From NCBI RefSeq assembly GCF_030068615.1, contig NZ_JASJOC010000005.1:1-64000 (forward strand): a stretch of DNA of 64,000 bases. The letters are read 5' to 3'. The position numbers and the translations under genes are program-made. Below the pieces are notes generated by a model. It made no database searches, was not told where the DNA came from, and saw nothing but the letters and a program-made list of their open reading frames with translations. The DNA comes from Halostagnicola sp. A-GB9-2. Lineage in GTDB: Archaea; Halobacteriota; Halobacteria; Halobacteriales; Natrialbaceae. Shown one piece after another: positions 44,407-54,409 of this stretch (its first letter is position 1; every line of letters begins with the position of its first letter).

Positions 44407-44476
44407 TCCGATTGTCTCACAGTTTCGGCTGCTGACGTCGTTCCGATTGTTCCACAGTTCCAGCTGCTGACGTCGG
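44407..44476. repeat. Two tandem 35-bp repeats
   Basis: The unit starting TCCGATTGT and containing CTGCTGACGTCG occurs twice head to tail (44407-44441 and 44442-44476) with about five differences. It lies between the epimerase and the ligase-like gene, 37 bases before the palindromic element. Probably a local duplication; regulatory meaning is unknown. Confidence 0.65.
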
Positions 44477-44512
44477 TTTGGGGATCCCACCTCTCTGTGA
44501 TTGCTACGGCCC

Positions 44513-44572
44513 TTGTAACGATTTACCGGTACTGTCGCAGAACGGTCGCGGTTGCACTGGAAACGACTGACA
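44513..44572. repeat. Palindromic element, copy 2
   Basis: This shares the core of the element at 10111-10186: both contain TTGTAACGATTTACCGG, then GTCGCAGxACG or a close form, a GCGG(C/T)TGC core, and GGAAAxGACTGACA. The two arms pair imperfectly. It lacks the perfect outer arms of copy 1. It sits in a 0.7 kb intergenic gap. Confidence 0.65.
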
Positions 44573-44965
44573 GCAGTCAGTACGAGGTCGACTTCGCCAT
44601 TATATAAGTACTAACGGACAGTTGAGGTTTGTCGATGGGGCGCGTGTTCAACAATGAGCGTTTTGCGGCGGAAAACCCGTCGAGAGAGTGACCGTCGGAA
44701 ATCACACTTCGCCACTGTTGGCGGAAACGTTGCTGTGGCTACAACTCAAACGCCCGTTCGATGTTTACGGAAGTACCGTTGTAATTAGCACAACTGCATT
44801 AAGAACTCGTTCAGCTTCAATTTCGACGGTCTCGGGAACGGGTGGTAGAACCCCTTGTTCGTCGAAATCGGCTGCAACCGTTCATCGGCGGACCGGTAAA
44901 ATCCGACGACCGACATCGCTTGCTACTCGCGTCGTTCACTGTATTCACGCGCGTCACTATTGGGT

Positions 44966-44976
44966 TAGATATTTAT
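44966..44976 (+). promoter_or_regulatory. TATA box for the 45000 gene
   Basis: GATATTTATTG lies about 27 bases before the GTG at 45000, the spacing of a leaderless start. This is why the start was placed at GTG 45000 instead of the distant upstream codon. Confidence 0.55.
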
Positions 44977-44999
44977 TGACACCTCTGGTAAGTAGACCT

Positions 45000-46430
45000 G
45001 TGAGTACAACCGAACGAAAACCGACGGTGCTCCTTGCTTCCGATTGGAGCATCGATCGGATCATGAACGGAGTTATTTACGGATTGTTCGGGGTCCACCT
45101 AGTTTTGGTTATTCTTGCGCACGCGACTAGCTCGGTGCCAGCGTGGTACCTTGGGGCGTCTTGTGTCTTCCTCGGTGGTATCCTCGGCTGTCGCTACGCC
45201 GTAGAATCCTACCAGGACCCCGAGACGATCCAATCGGGAATTCTTACGGCTCTCGGTTTCACCCTCGTCATCTTGGCCGTTATCTACCAGGCCACTTCGA
45301 CGGGTTTCGGTTTCGGCCGATACCGAACGCCTGCTGTCATCGGGGCGTTTTTGCTTATTGTTGCCTTCATGCTTATCGTCAGTGATCCAAGACAGTTTTC
45401 GATCGCCGAATGGGCCGTCTTCGGCTGTTTCGTGGTGCTCGCCGGTATCTACGTCATGCGTACCCTCGCGTTTCACCCGACGAGTGCGCAGGCCCGATGG
45501 CCGCTGTGGTCGATGATTGTGATGGGGAGTAGCCTATTCGTGATCCCGAACCTCGTTCCCGAACGAATTTTTCTCTGGTTTCTTTCTCGTCTGGCGGCGG
45601 TCGTCGTACTGCTTGGGCTGGTTACCTACGTCGTCGGCGACTACACGGTGTGGATCTTCGAGATTCAACAGTGGCCGGACTCTCCGTCGGTTCCGGGAAT
45701 CGACACCGACGCCTCGACGCTCCGCTCGATCTTCCCGAACCCGAACTCCTTCGGTTTGCTTTCGTTCGCCGGATTTATCGCTGCCTTCGTCGAGTTCCAT
45801 CGCTCCGTAGTCGCTCGTCGCCCACTCGGAGCGCTCACCACCCTCGTTCTTACGGGGATTTGCGGTCTTGGGCTGTTCCTGTCGAACGCTCGAGCGGCGA
45901 TGCTCGGCGCAGCGGTCGCCGCGGCGATCTACGCGGTGTACGCCGTTGGTGGCCGAATTACCGTTCCGATAACGGTTATTGCGGGCTCCCTTGGGGTGTG
46001 TGGATTGCTCGTCGGGATGTACACCAACGTTATCGATATCTCTGCAACGAATCGATTCGAACTCTGGCGCGGGAGTTTGGCCGCGTTTCGCGATGGTCCC
46101 CTGCTTTTCGGGCACGGGAACCTCTCACCGAATAACGCTATCGAACCGTACCTTGCAGGCGATCTCTCGACGTCGCCGCACAACTCGTATCTCTCGATAC
46201 TCGTCCAGACTGGAATCGTCGGAGGGCTCGCGTATTTCGGTATCGTCGCCGGGAGCATCGTTGCCGGACTTATCAACTTCCGCGACGTCAACGTCGCGAT
46301 GCTCGCGCTTGCGATCGGCTGGGCCGTCCACCAGATGTTCGAATCGTACACGCTATTTCGGTGGTCACTCGGTGCAGTGATCGCCACCATGACGATCGGA
46401 TATCTCCTTCAGGGGGTGCGATCGAATTGA
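45000..46430 (+). CDS. O-antigen ligase/polymerase-like membrane protein
   Basis: A 476-aa polytopic membrane protein with about eleven hydrophobic segments. The extended loop with a conserved pattern SIFPNPNSFGLLSF near residue 245 and TSPHNSYLSILVQTGIVGG near 400 is typical of the Wzy/WaaL O-antigen ligase family. The frame is open further upstream, but that part is basic and Thr/Arg-rich, unlike a membrane protein. It should polymerise or transfer lipid-linked glycans at the cell surface. It opens the polysaccharide gene group. Confidence 0.85.
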   Translation: MSTTERKPTVLLASDWSIDRIMNGVIYGLFGVHLVLVILAHATSSVPAWYLGASCVFLGGILGCRYAVESYQDPETIQSGILTALGFTLVILAVIYQATSTGFGFGRYRTPAVIGAFLLIVAFMLIVSDPRQFSIAEWAVFGCFVVLAGIYVMRTLAFHPTSAQARWPLWSMIVMGSSLFVIPNLVPERIFLWFLSRLAAVVVLLGLVTYVVGDYTVWIFEIQQWPDSPSVPGIDTDASTLRSIFPNPNSFGLLSFAGFIAAFVEFHRSVVARRPLGALTTLVLTGICGLGLFLSNARAAMLGAAVAAAIYAVYAVGGRITVPITVIAGSLGVCGLLVGMYTNVIDISATNRFELWRGSLAAFRDGPLLFGHGNLSPNNAIEPYLAGDLSTSPHNSYLSILVQTGIVGGLAYFGIVAGSIVAGLINFRDVNVAMLALAIGWAVHQMFESYTLFRWSLGAVIATMTIGYLLQGVRSN

Positions 46431-46863
46431 CCCGCTGGCCCGCCTTCGGGACACCGCGTTTTCAGGGATCGGTTCGGGGCGCGAGACTGCTATGGATGCG
46501 TCCATCTGGCTTCGGATCGACACCTTGCCGGCGGTGGACACAGGGGAACGGTTCAGGCCTCTGTTGCACTACTGAAATCGTCCACCGTTCCAGACAACTT
46601 CCTGCTCGCGATAAAATCCGACGGCGCTCTTCAGTTGATCCGGATCAACGGACCTCAGACCCGAGAATACGGCGTTTGCGTCGAATCTCCTTCGGCCTAG
46701 AAGCTAGTGCAAACGACAGCTCTAAATCGTCTATTAAGGACGGCAAAAAACGATTTTCACCCCCTTCGATGAGGGGTTTGTGAGTAGATATTTGTCCACT
46801 TTACAATTGAACTGGAGTATCTCACAAGCTTTAATATAATCAAACACAAATTAAATTTGTTGA
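46431..46863. other. Intergenic region before the sugar transferase
   Basis: A 433-base spacer, AT-rich near its right end. TTTAATATAATC (about 46830-46841) is a TATA-like box about 25-30 bases before the ATG at 46864. No gene supported. Confidence 0.45.
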
Positions 46864-48321
46864 ATGGTATCTCGTTGGAAGCACGGTGGAGTAACCGCTG
46901 GTGGAACGGTACTGCTCGCACTCGTGGCCGGGCTCGTTGGAAGCTACCTAACTGGGACGCCGATGACGCTCATAACCGATCAGGCGACTGCGGTCGTGCT
47001 TATCGGTAGCGTCGTCGGTGTAGCGCTTGCACCGTTGTACGTTCCGCGGCCGCGATCGATGAGGACGATGATCAGACGAACCGGACAGCAGATCGTCGTC
47101 GCCTGTCTCGTTCTCGCAAGCCTGGGATCTGTCGGGATCACCGCAGCACCTGCGCTACCGACGACGATTGTGGTCGGCGTCTTTCTTTTACTGACCTTGC
47201 CATTTTGGTATGGAGTGCGCCAACGCCGCTCGAGTCCGCAACGAGTGCTGGTCGTTGGCGACGACCCCTCCTTGATCGAGTCGGTGATTCGGTCGCTTCC
47301 GGTCGCGCCGATCGGGTTTCTTTCCCCGCTACAGACAGACCGGGCTATCGAGATAACGCATTCGAAGCCGTCGATCGAGAATGCCCCGGAAACCGTCGTT
47401 GCAACCGACGGCGGACTGTCGGCCGCCAATCGAATCGACTCGATTTCCGGCGTTGATCGACTGAGCGGGCTTTCGAGGCTCGAGCACGTGCTCAAACAGC
47501 GCGATATCGATACCGTCACACTCGCGTTCTCTCACGCCGACCGCGAGGAGTGTTTTGGCGTGTTGCGTACCTGCCGTGATCAGGGCGTCGACGCGCTCGT
47601 TCACGAGTCGCTCGCGGATCAGGTTCTCGACGGGGAGGAAGTCGGTGCCGAACTGGTTCGGGCCGACCTCGACCCCTGGCCGTGGTACAGTCGGGCGGCC
47701 AAACGGGCCTTCGATCTGGCGTTCGCGATGGTCGGAGTGATCGTGTTGGCGCCGTTGATCTTGCTTATCGCAGTCGCAATCAAGGTGGACTCACCCGGGC
47801 CGGTGTTGTACAATCAGACCAGGTCCGCTGAATTGGGAGAAACGTTTACGCTCGCGAAGTTCCGAAGTATGGTTACGAACGCCGAGACTGACGGGGCTCA
47901 GTTGAGCGAGGAGGACGCTGGCGGCGTCGATCCGCGGGTGACACGGGTGGGGCGAATCCTCCGGAAGACCCACATGGATGAGATTCCGCAGCTGTTCTCG
48001 ATCCTTCGCGGCGATATGAGCGTCGTCGGCCCACGACCGGAACGGCCGGAAATCGACCGTGAGATAGCGGCTGACGGCATCGATTGGTCCAAACGGTGGT
48101 TCGTAAAGCCAGGCCTGACCGGCATCGCGCAGGTCAACGATGTTACCGGCTTTCAACCCGAACAAAAGCTCGAGTATGATCTCGAGTACGCCCGGCACCA
48201 ATCGGTTCGGCTCGACGTCAAACTCGTCACCCTGCAAGTAACGTCCGTCCTCGAGGATGTGATCGGACTGCTATCGAATCGGATGGGTGACGGTCTCGAC
48301 GAGGACTCGAGTCCGAAATGA
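46864..48321 (+). CDS. Polyprenyl-phosphate sugar-phosphate transferase (WcaJ/PglC type)
   Basis: A 485-aa initiating glycosylphosphotransferase. Four N-terminal membrane helices (to about residue 115) precede a soluble Rossmann-like part, then a fifth helix ([20 protein letters not shown] near 280). The catalytic domain carries [41 protein letters not shown], and [10 protein letters not shown]. It moves a sugar phosphate from a nucleotide sugar to a polyprenyl-phosphate carrier, the first step of a lipid-linked glycan. It is probably expressed with the glycosyltransferases that follow at 48446 and 49629. Confidence 0.92.
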   Translation: MVSRWKHGGVTAGGTVLLALVAGLVGSYLTGTPMTLITDQATAVVLIGSVVGVALAPLYVPRPRSMRTMIRRTGQQIVVACLVLASLGSVGITAAPALPTTIVVGVFLLLTLPFWYGVRQRRSSPQRVLVVGDDPSLIESVIRSLPVAPIGFLSPLQTDRAIEITHSKPSIENAPETVVATDGGLSAANRIDSISGVDRLSGLSRLEHVLKQRDIDTVTLAFSHADREECFGVLRTCRDQGVDALVHESLADQVLDGEEVGAELVRADLDPWPWYSRAAKRAFDLAFAMVGVIVLAPLILLIAVAIKVDSPGPVLYNQTRSAELGETFTLAKFRSMVTNAETDGAQLSEEDAGGVDPRVTRVGRILRKTHMDEIPQLFSILRGDMSVVGPRPERPEIDREIAADGIDWSKRWFVKPGLTGIAQVNDVTGFQPEQKLEYDLEYARHQSVRLDVKLVTLQVTSVLEDVIGLLSNRMGDGLDEDSSPK

Positions 48322-48445
48322 CGCCGCCGCTAGCAACGGATCTACCGATGTAGTTGATTGAATATATGACAAACGAAACATTGTCCAGGGGCCCTCTCCA
48401 GGACACGGAAATCGATTCGGAAGCAACGAGAACAACGAGTGAACG

Positions 48446-49609
48446 ATGATTGAGAGCACACTATTAGTAGCGCTCGTCGCCTCGGTGGCGCTTTTGGTGT
48501 GGACGTACTTCCTCTACCCCGCGTTCCTATTCGTCTGGGTTTCTCTCACATCGGATACCGATCGCTCCGAGCCGGACGAACTTCCGTCAGTTGCGCTCGT
48601 TATCGCCGCGTACAACGAAGAAGAGGTGATTGCCGAGAAAATCGAAAACAGTCTCGATCTTGCCTATCCAGACGATCGATTCTCTATCGTCGTCTTCTCG
48701 GATGCGTCGTCCGACCGAACGGACGAAATCGTCCGCTCATACGAAAGCGAGGGGGTAAAATTGATCCGAATCGAGGGGCGCGTTGGAAAAACCGAATGTC
48801 AGAACAGAGTGGCTGAACGGCTGGACGAAGAGATTATCGCCTTTTCGGATGCGAACAGTATGTACGAACCCGACGCGATTATGGAACTGGTTCGAGGCTT
48901 CGATTCGGAGGTCGGATGCGTCGTCGGCGAACTCAAGTACCGAGATTCGAGCGATGTCGAGGGGGAATCGCTTTACTGGAAGTACGAATCCGCGATCAAA
49001 CAACTCGAGTCGACGTTTCACTCGACCGTCGCCGGAAACGGTGCAATTTACGCCGTTCGAAACAGCTCATATGTCCCACTCTCGAGGGATACAATTAGCG
49101 ACTTCGCTGAGCCGTTAGCTATCGTTAGCAACGGGGAAAAAGCCGTGTACGCGAAAGATGCGACGGCTTGGGAGAGTACGGCCGAACAGGTAGAAGAAGA
49201 ACTCAGCCGTCGCAGTCGGATCGCGACCCGGTCGTGGCATACTATCGCAAAATTTAGCCACCTGCTCAATCCGGTTTCGTATCCGCTGTTTTCACTTCAG
49301 CTGTTTTCCCACAAGATTCTTCGGTGGCTCTCTCCGATTCTCCTCGCGGGAACCATCATCGCTAACCTGGGGCTCGTCCTCGTTTCGCCGAGTCCCGTCT
49401 ACGTCGTTCTCCTGGGGGCACAGATCCTGTTTTACTCGCTCGCAGCGATCGGGGCAGTTCACGATCGAATGGGTCTGTTGAATCCGATCGTCACCTACGT
49501 TCCGTACTATTTCCTCACGTCGAATTACGGGATGTTGATCGGCCTCTGGAACTTCGTCGTCGGACAGAATATCGTAACTTGGGATACCGCCACTCGGAAA
49601 ACGAACTAA
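48446..49609 (+). CDS. Glycosyltransferase family 2, membrane-associated
   Basis: A 387-aa GT-A enzyme. An N-terminal hydrophobic helix is followed by the nucleotide-sugar domain (VALVIAAYNEEEVIAEKI near 51, FSDASSDRTDEIV near 91, AFSDANSMYEPDAI near 130). The C-terminus has three to four membrane helices from about residue 285. Such proteins add sugars to lipid-linked oligosaccharides on the cytoplasmic side. It starts 124 bases after the sugar transferase and 19 bases precede the next gene. Confidence 0.9.
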   Translation: MIESTLLVALVASVALLVWTYFLYPAFLFVWVSLTSDTDRSEPDELPSVALVIAAYNEEEVIAEKIENSLDLAYPDDRFSIVVFSDASSDRTDEIVRSYESEGVKLIRIEGRVGKTECQNRVAERLDEEIIAFSDANSMYEPDAIMELVRGFDSEVGCVVGELKYRDSSDVEGESLYWKYESAIKQLESTFHSTVAGNGAIYAVRNSSYVPLSRDTISDFAEPLAIVSNGEKAVYAKDATAWESTAEQVEEELSRRSRIATRSWHTIAKFSHLLNPVSYPLFSLQLFSHKILRWLSPILLAGTIIANLGLVLVSPSPVYVVLLGAQILFYSLAAIGAVHDRMGLLNPIVTYVPYYFLTSNYGMLIGLWNFVVGQNIVTWDTATRKTN

Positions 49610-49628
49610 TGGTCGCTCACTTGCACAC

Positions 49629-50759
49629 ATGACACACGTTGTTCACCTATCGTCGGTCCACTACCCGTTCGACCCTCGTATCTTTCACAAGCAACTGCGG
49701 TCGCTCTCCGCAGAGGGGTATCGAACGACGCTCCTCGTTCATCACGAGGAATCGACGACCCGGAACGGGATTCGCGTTCGATCGGTCGGCGACGTCGACT
49801 CGCGCCGCGAGCGGTGGCGTAACCTACCGACCCTCTATCGGCGAGCGAAATGCGCGGACGCTGATGTTTATCATTTTCACGATCCCGAACTCCTCCCGAT
49901 CGGCATGCTCCTCTCACGAACTACGGACGCCGAAGTCGTCTACGATGTCCACGAAGACTACACGGACGCTATTCGCGTTCGAGAGTGGATTCCGGAGACA
50001 ATCAAACCGGCTCTCACAACGCTCTTTCCGAAGCTCCAGTCGAACGCCGTCCGGCTCCTGGATATGGTCGTGACGGCGGACGAATCGACTGCTCGAAAGC
50101 TCGAGGCGAAAAGTACCGTCCCGGTCACCACGGTTCGTAACTTTCCTCGAACGGAGGACATCGAAATTCGCGATGTCGATGTCGAGCGTTCGACCGAGTA
50201 CGTTCTGACGTACGTCGGCGGACTGGATCGCGAGCGCGGATTGTTGAACATGTTGCGAACGACGGCGCGATTGCGAGAGGCCGGTCTGGATGTCGGATTG
50301 TGGCTGATCGGACCGTTCCAGGACGACGAGATCGAACGCGAAGTACGGTCGTTCATGGACCGAGAGGGAATCACCGAACATGTCCGTCTCTTCGGCTACG
50401 TCGATTACGACGACATCTTCTCGTACCTCTCGCTCGCCGACCTCGGACTCCTCCTTGTCGATGAGGAACGTTTCGAACGGAACGTCCCGACGAAGTTCTT
50501 CGAGTATATGTACTGTGAGTTGCCGGTCGTCTCGACCGAGGTACCGTCGCTCGAGCGATTTTTCGACGACGAGTACTGTCTGACAGTGTCCGAAGACCGA
50601 CTCGAGGAAAGCGTTAGTGAGATATCCAGACTTCTCGAGGATGATCAACGACGGCAACGAATGGGCGATGCCGCGCGAGAGAAAGTCACGTCAGAATTCA
50701 GTTGGGAAGTCGAAGAGGATCGACTGTTAGATGCGTATCAGTACTTGCTCGACTCGTAA
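49629..50759 (+). CDS. Glycosyltransferase family 4
   Basis: A 376-aa GT-B enzyme with no membrane helix. HLSSVHYPFDPRIFHKQLRS near residue 6 is the N-terminal nucleotide-fold start, VYDVHEDYTDA near 103 follows, and the C-terminal donor site is FEYMYCELPVVSTEVPS near 292. It is predicted to add a sugar to the growing glycan. The start is 19 bases after the preceding gene, so it is an operon member. The next gene is convergent. Confidence 0.9.
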   Translation: MTHVVHLSSVHYPFDPRIFHKQLRSLSAEGYRTTLLVHHEESTTRNGIRVRSVGDVDSRRERWRNLPTLYRRAKCADADVYHFHDPELLPIGMLLSRTTDAEVVYDVHEDYTDAIRVREWIPETIKPALTTLFPKLQSNAVRLLDMVVTADESTARKLEAKSTVPVTTVRNFPRTEDIEIRDVDVERSTEYVLTYVGGLDRERGLLNMLRTTARLREAGLDVGLWLIGPFQDDEIEREVRSFMDREGITEHVRLFGYVDYDDIFSYLSLADLGLLLVDEERFERNVPTKFFEYMYCELPVVSTEVPSLERFFDDEYCLTVSEDRLEESVSEISRLLEDDQRRQRMGDAAREKVTSEFSWEVEEDRLLDAYQYLLDS

Positions 50760-50798
50760 GCTTTCGAATTTACGAAGCGAATGTGGTCGACTCGTACG

Positions 50799-52422
50799 CT
50801 ACGAACTGGGCCGTGACGGTTCCTCGAACGGCGCACGAATAACCGAGTCCGCCGGCATTCGATGCGAATCGGGGTCACTAAAATCGAGTCTATCGACGGC
50901 CTCGGCGGCTCGGAAGGAGTGGTTCGTCTCGTTTCCGGTCGTGTGCGTACTGTATTGTCCGTCAGCGAGGAGAGCATAGATCGCAAGCGGCCCGGTGTCC
51001 CCTCGATCGGGATTCTGGAGATATTTTCGGTAGAGGACCTGCGCGTAGGGTCGAAGCGACGAGTTCTTTACTCGCTCTTTTACTCGCATTGATATTGCCG
51101 TTTCTGACTCCGATTTGCCTGCCTCCTTCGGATCGATATCGGCGAGTGAACTGTACAGCGCCGCGCTGTACGCTTCGATCAGCGACTTGTCGCGCCGACA
51201 GTCTTCGGGAAGGGTTTCGAAGAGTTCCATCAGCTGTCGATCGGCCATCGGATACCAGTAGTCGTACCCGAAGTAATCGTACGCGATCCAATCTTGATAC
51301 AGGTATTTCGATTGGCGCTCTCGTTGCTCCCAGTGGGCGTACTCCGCCAGCCAATCCGTACTTCGGTTCGGTAGCCTGTCGGAGATCCGCTCCTTGAGAA
51401 CTGATTCGAGCGTTTCGCTGGACGGCCAGACCGAATAATGCTCGTCGAAGATGTACTCAATGAGCTGGGCTCGAGATGACGGAGACGGGGGAAGGTGACT
51501 CCCGACGCCTCCAATTGTCTGTCCCGAAACGATGAACGCGTCGTCGTCGATTCGGGAGTCGGTTTCGAGTTCTACCAAGGCGGGAAGTACCTGAATGCCT
51601 GGAATGGAATCGAGGTTGAACGCACGATCGTAATAGTCCTCCCAGACGTCCGAGTCGTACAGTGCGTTCCACATTCGGGGGGTGTATTCGACGAACACAC
51701 AGTTGATATCGAGTTTTGTCGCGATTTCCTGTGCCATCACTGGGTCGACGCCATCCGGTTTTCCGAAGGTGAACGCGATGATGTTATCGTACCCTGCTTG
51801 AGGAGCGAACAGAGCATCACCCTGGAATCGTGACCGCCGCTGAGCGAAACGCATATTTGTCGCCCATCGGCAGCGGCGATAACGCGTTGGGATATCCCGT
51901 CCATCACGCTGTCTAATTCCGCTATCGCGTCCCGCTTGGTGTACTCCTGTGGCACCGGATAATAGTCCGAATACGAGTGAACTGTTGCTCCCGAACTCGA
52001 GAGGGTAATACTCGTCCCCGCCTCGAGCTGTTTCAGCTCGGTATGAAGCGTATCGGATCCGGTTACGTAACTCGCGGTCAGAAACTCCCGTTCCGAAACG
52101 GGGCTGTACTCCGCTGAGTCGACATCGCCGACGACCGCTCGAGACGTATCGCCGATACAGACCGGGTCCGTCGTGTAGAAAAGCGGGTGGCTCCCACAGT
52201 GATCGACCGCCGCACAGAGTTTCTCTCCCAGATCCACGATCAGCGAAAAGAAGCCACTGAGCGAGGAGACGAACTCGTGGAACGCATCTTCCGACGGGAT
52301 ACTTCGGAGTCGCGCTTCGAGATCAGCCGTCTCGAGGTACTCCTCGTTTTGAAAGGCGTGGCCTCGAGCGTGGACGGTCCCGGGGTACGGGTTCCCCCGT
52401 CTCGATGAAGTCGAATATTCAT
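50799..52422 (-). pseudogene. Asparagine-synthase-like amidotransferase, frameshifted
   Basis: Three frames together encode one asparagine-synthase-like protein of about 540 aa. An ATG at 52422 starts MNIRLHRDGG; one extra G in the GGGGG run near 52395 would join it to GNPYPGTVHARGHAF in another frame, which runs through the N-terminal domain to SGGHDSRVMLCSLLKQG. There a second missing base (near 51792) separates it from the C-terminal frame AGYDNIIAFTFGKPDG that ends at 50799. The PP-loop SGGHDSR is intact. Such proteins often occur in surface-polysaccharide loci. Two one-base deletions mean a dead gene or sequence errors. Confidence 0.75.
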
Positions 52423-52747
52423 ATCAATAACCCACTCGCTATTCGACGTGATTGTCGATCTTAATGGGTTTGGTTCCGATACCACCGTTGTCCTCTGGGT
52501 AGTCGTCTATCCCTTTCCTAACCGTCTACTTGGACGGTTGAAGCGGGTGTGAGACACTATCTCCGTGTGACGGTTTTTCAAAACAAACGAGAATTCCTCC
52601 GGTTGTAGAATCTCGCTATGATCGCACACTGTGGTGCAAGGGAGGGAACGGTCGCTCTTATCGTCTTCGATCAGCATGTTTATCATGTTAAGACGAACTA
52701 GCTCTATGCACAGTGTCGGTCTACCGAATCGCGTCTACGTCGTATCT

Positions 52748-54214
52748 ATGAGTCTTCGGAAAAAAGTCGTATCCGGATTTTCAGCCGAACTAGTGGCCCA
52801 ATTATTCGGTGTTATATTCAGCGGGCTTTTACTGGTTATTCTCGCTCGATTGCTCACAGCGGAACAATACGGGTTGTTGTATTTGTCAATCTCTATCTTC
52901 TCGGTTATTATACTGATTACGAGCTTTGGTTTCTCGCGGTCGGCGGCGAGATATATCACGGATTACGAGGAGAACGACCCCGGGCAAATCCCGTATATCA
53001 TACGGGCGTCGTTGCTATACTGTGCAGTGGCGTTGTTGGTGGTCGGTTTCTCGTTTACGGTGTTTCAAGAACAGATTTCTCACTGGCTCGGTGAACCTGA
53101 TTTACAACCACTTTTGCTTGTTGGAATCCTGTACATTATCTTCTACAGTTTCGTCGAGTACTGTCGTCGGATTTTCCAGGGATTCAAGAGTATCAAAAAG
53201 AGTGCGACTCTTCACGTCGTGAACACGTCGTTCAAGTTTGTGTTTGTCGTTTTACTGGTGGTGATCGGATTCGATGCGGTCGGCGCGCTGGTCGGGTACG
53301 TGGTCGGTTTGGTCGTCACGTCGCTGTTCGGTGCGGTATTGCTTTACCGAACGGTCAAAGCCTACGAGAGCTCTGCGAAGGTTGAACCCGGGTTGCGCCG
53401 CAAACTGTTCGAATACAGTCTTCCGATCACGCTGACCTCGAGCGGAACGGTTCTGATAAAACGAGTCGACGTGATCCTGATCGGATTCTTTCTCAATCCG
53501 GTTGCGGTCGGATACTACACGGTCAGCAAGCAGATAATCGACTTCGTCGTCAAACCGGCAAACTCTCTTGGGTTTTCGATATCTCCCCGATACTCGGAGC
53601 AGGTTTCGAAAGGGAATTACAGTCGAGCGGCGACGCTCTATCAAGACGCGTTACACAGTATGGTGCTTCTTTACGCACCGGCGGCGATTGGCCTGTTTCT
53701 CGTCGCGGACCCGGCTGTTACGCTGATATTTGGTCAAGAGTATCACGGCGCGATTCCGGTCGTTCAGATGTTCTCGATCTACGTTCTTATTCAGGCAATC
53801 AGTTACGTGACCGGTAGCGGGTTGGATTATCTCGGGAAGGCAAAGTTTCGTGCGATCCTGAAGGGGACGATTGCAGTCGGAAACGTTGTCCTCAACATTA
53901 TCCTTATCCCGACGATCGGCATAACCGGTGCTGCCCTGGCCACAGTGCTAACGTACGGGTTCTACGTGACCGGAAACGTCTATTTGATGCATTGTGAACT
54001 GCCACTCGATTGGGCGAAGATAGCGGCAAATACGATCAAAGCGCTCCTGATCGCATCGGTAATGGGGGCTATCGTGTTCGCACTTTCGGCGTATATTACT
54101 GGATATCTCTCGCTGATAGCCGTCATCGGAACCGGAATCGCTATTTGGGCTACTCTCAGCATCGCAACCGGCGTAGTCGAACCCCAGGAAATCAGAGCAC
54201 ATATGGGGGTCTAA
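52748..54214 (+). CDS. Lipid-linked oligosaccharide flippase (Wzx/MATE-like)
   Basis: A 488-aa protein with about fourteen hydrophobic helices, typical of polysaccharide flippases. It begins SLRKKVVSGFSAELVAQLFG and contains the family stretch YSLPITLTSSGTVLIKRVD near residue 222. The ATG at 52748 is preferred to 52631 because the earlier part is Ser/Arg-rich and not conserved in style. It should turn lipid-linked glycans to the outer face for polymerisation or transfer. It is alone on its transcript start after the convergent amidotransferase. Confidence 0.9.
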   Translation: MSLRKKVVSGFSAELVAQLFGVIFSGLLLVILARLLTAEQYGLLYLSISIFSVIILITSFGFSRSAARYITDYEENDPGQIPYIIRASLLYCAVALLVVGFSFTVFQEQISHWLGEPDLQPLLLVGILYIIFYSFVEYCRRIFQGFKSIKKSATLHVVNTSFKFVFVVLLVVIGFDAVGALVGYVVGLVVTSLFGAVLLYRTVKAYESSAKVEPGLRRKLFEYSLPITLTSSGTVLIKRVDVILIGFFLNPVAVGYYTVSKQIIDFVVKPANSLGFSISPRYSEQVSKGNYSRAATLYQDALHSMVLLYAPAAIGLFLVADPAVTLIFGQEYHGAIPVVQMFSIYVLIQAISYVTGSGLDYLGKAKFRAILKGTIAVGNVVLNIILIPTIGITGAALATVLTYGFYVTGNVYLMHCELPLDWAKIAANTIKALLIASVMGAIVFALSAYITGYLSLIAVIGTGIAIWATLSIATGVVEPQEIRAHMGV

Positions 54215-54311
54215 ACTTGTGATCCGATTCCTTCCCTCCCCGCCCCTGATACGCTCGAGTAGGAAGATAGCTGTTGTACCGCGTCCCGAGCCCAATCAAA
54301 CGCGACCTCTC

Positions 54312-54391
54312 ATACTGTCGGCTGTCAGGCGTTCTCGATTCTCGTCCCCCCGGGGGTGCGAGAATCTTCACAGAGGTACAGCCGACAGTAT
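54312..54391. repeat. 80-bp nested palindrome
   Basis: Outer arms ATACTGTCGGCTGT (54312-54325) and ACAGCCGACAGTAT (54378-54391) are perfect complements. Inside, GATTCTCGTCCCCC and a matching GGGGG...CGAGAATC form a second hairpin near 54338-54367. It lies between the flippase and the following gene, ending 18 bases before its ATG. It could be a MITE, a terminator or an mRNA leader structure. Confidence 0.7.
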
Positions 54392-54409
54392 TAGTTTCAA
54401 CACCGAGCC

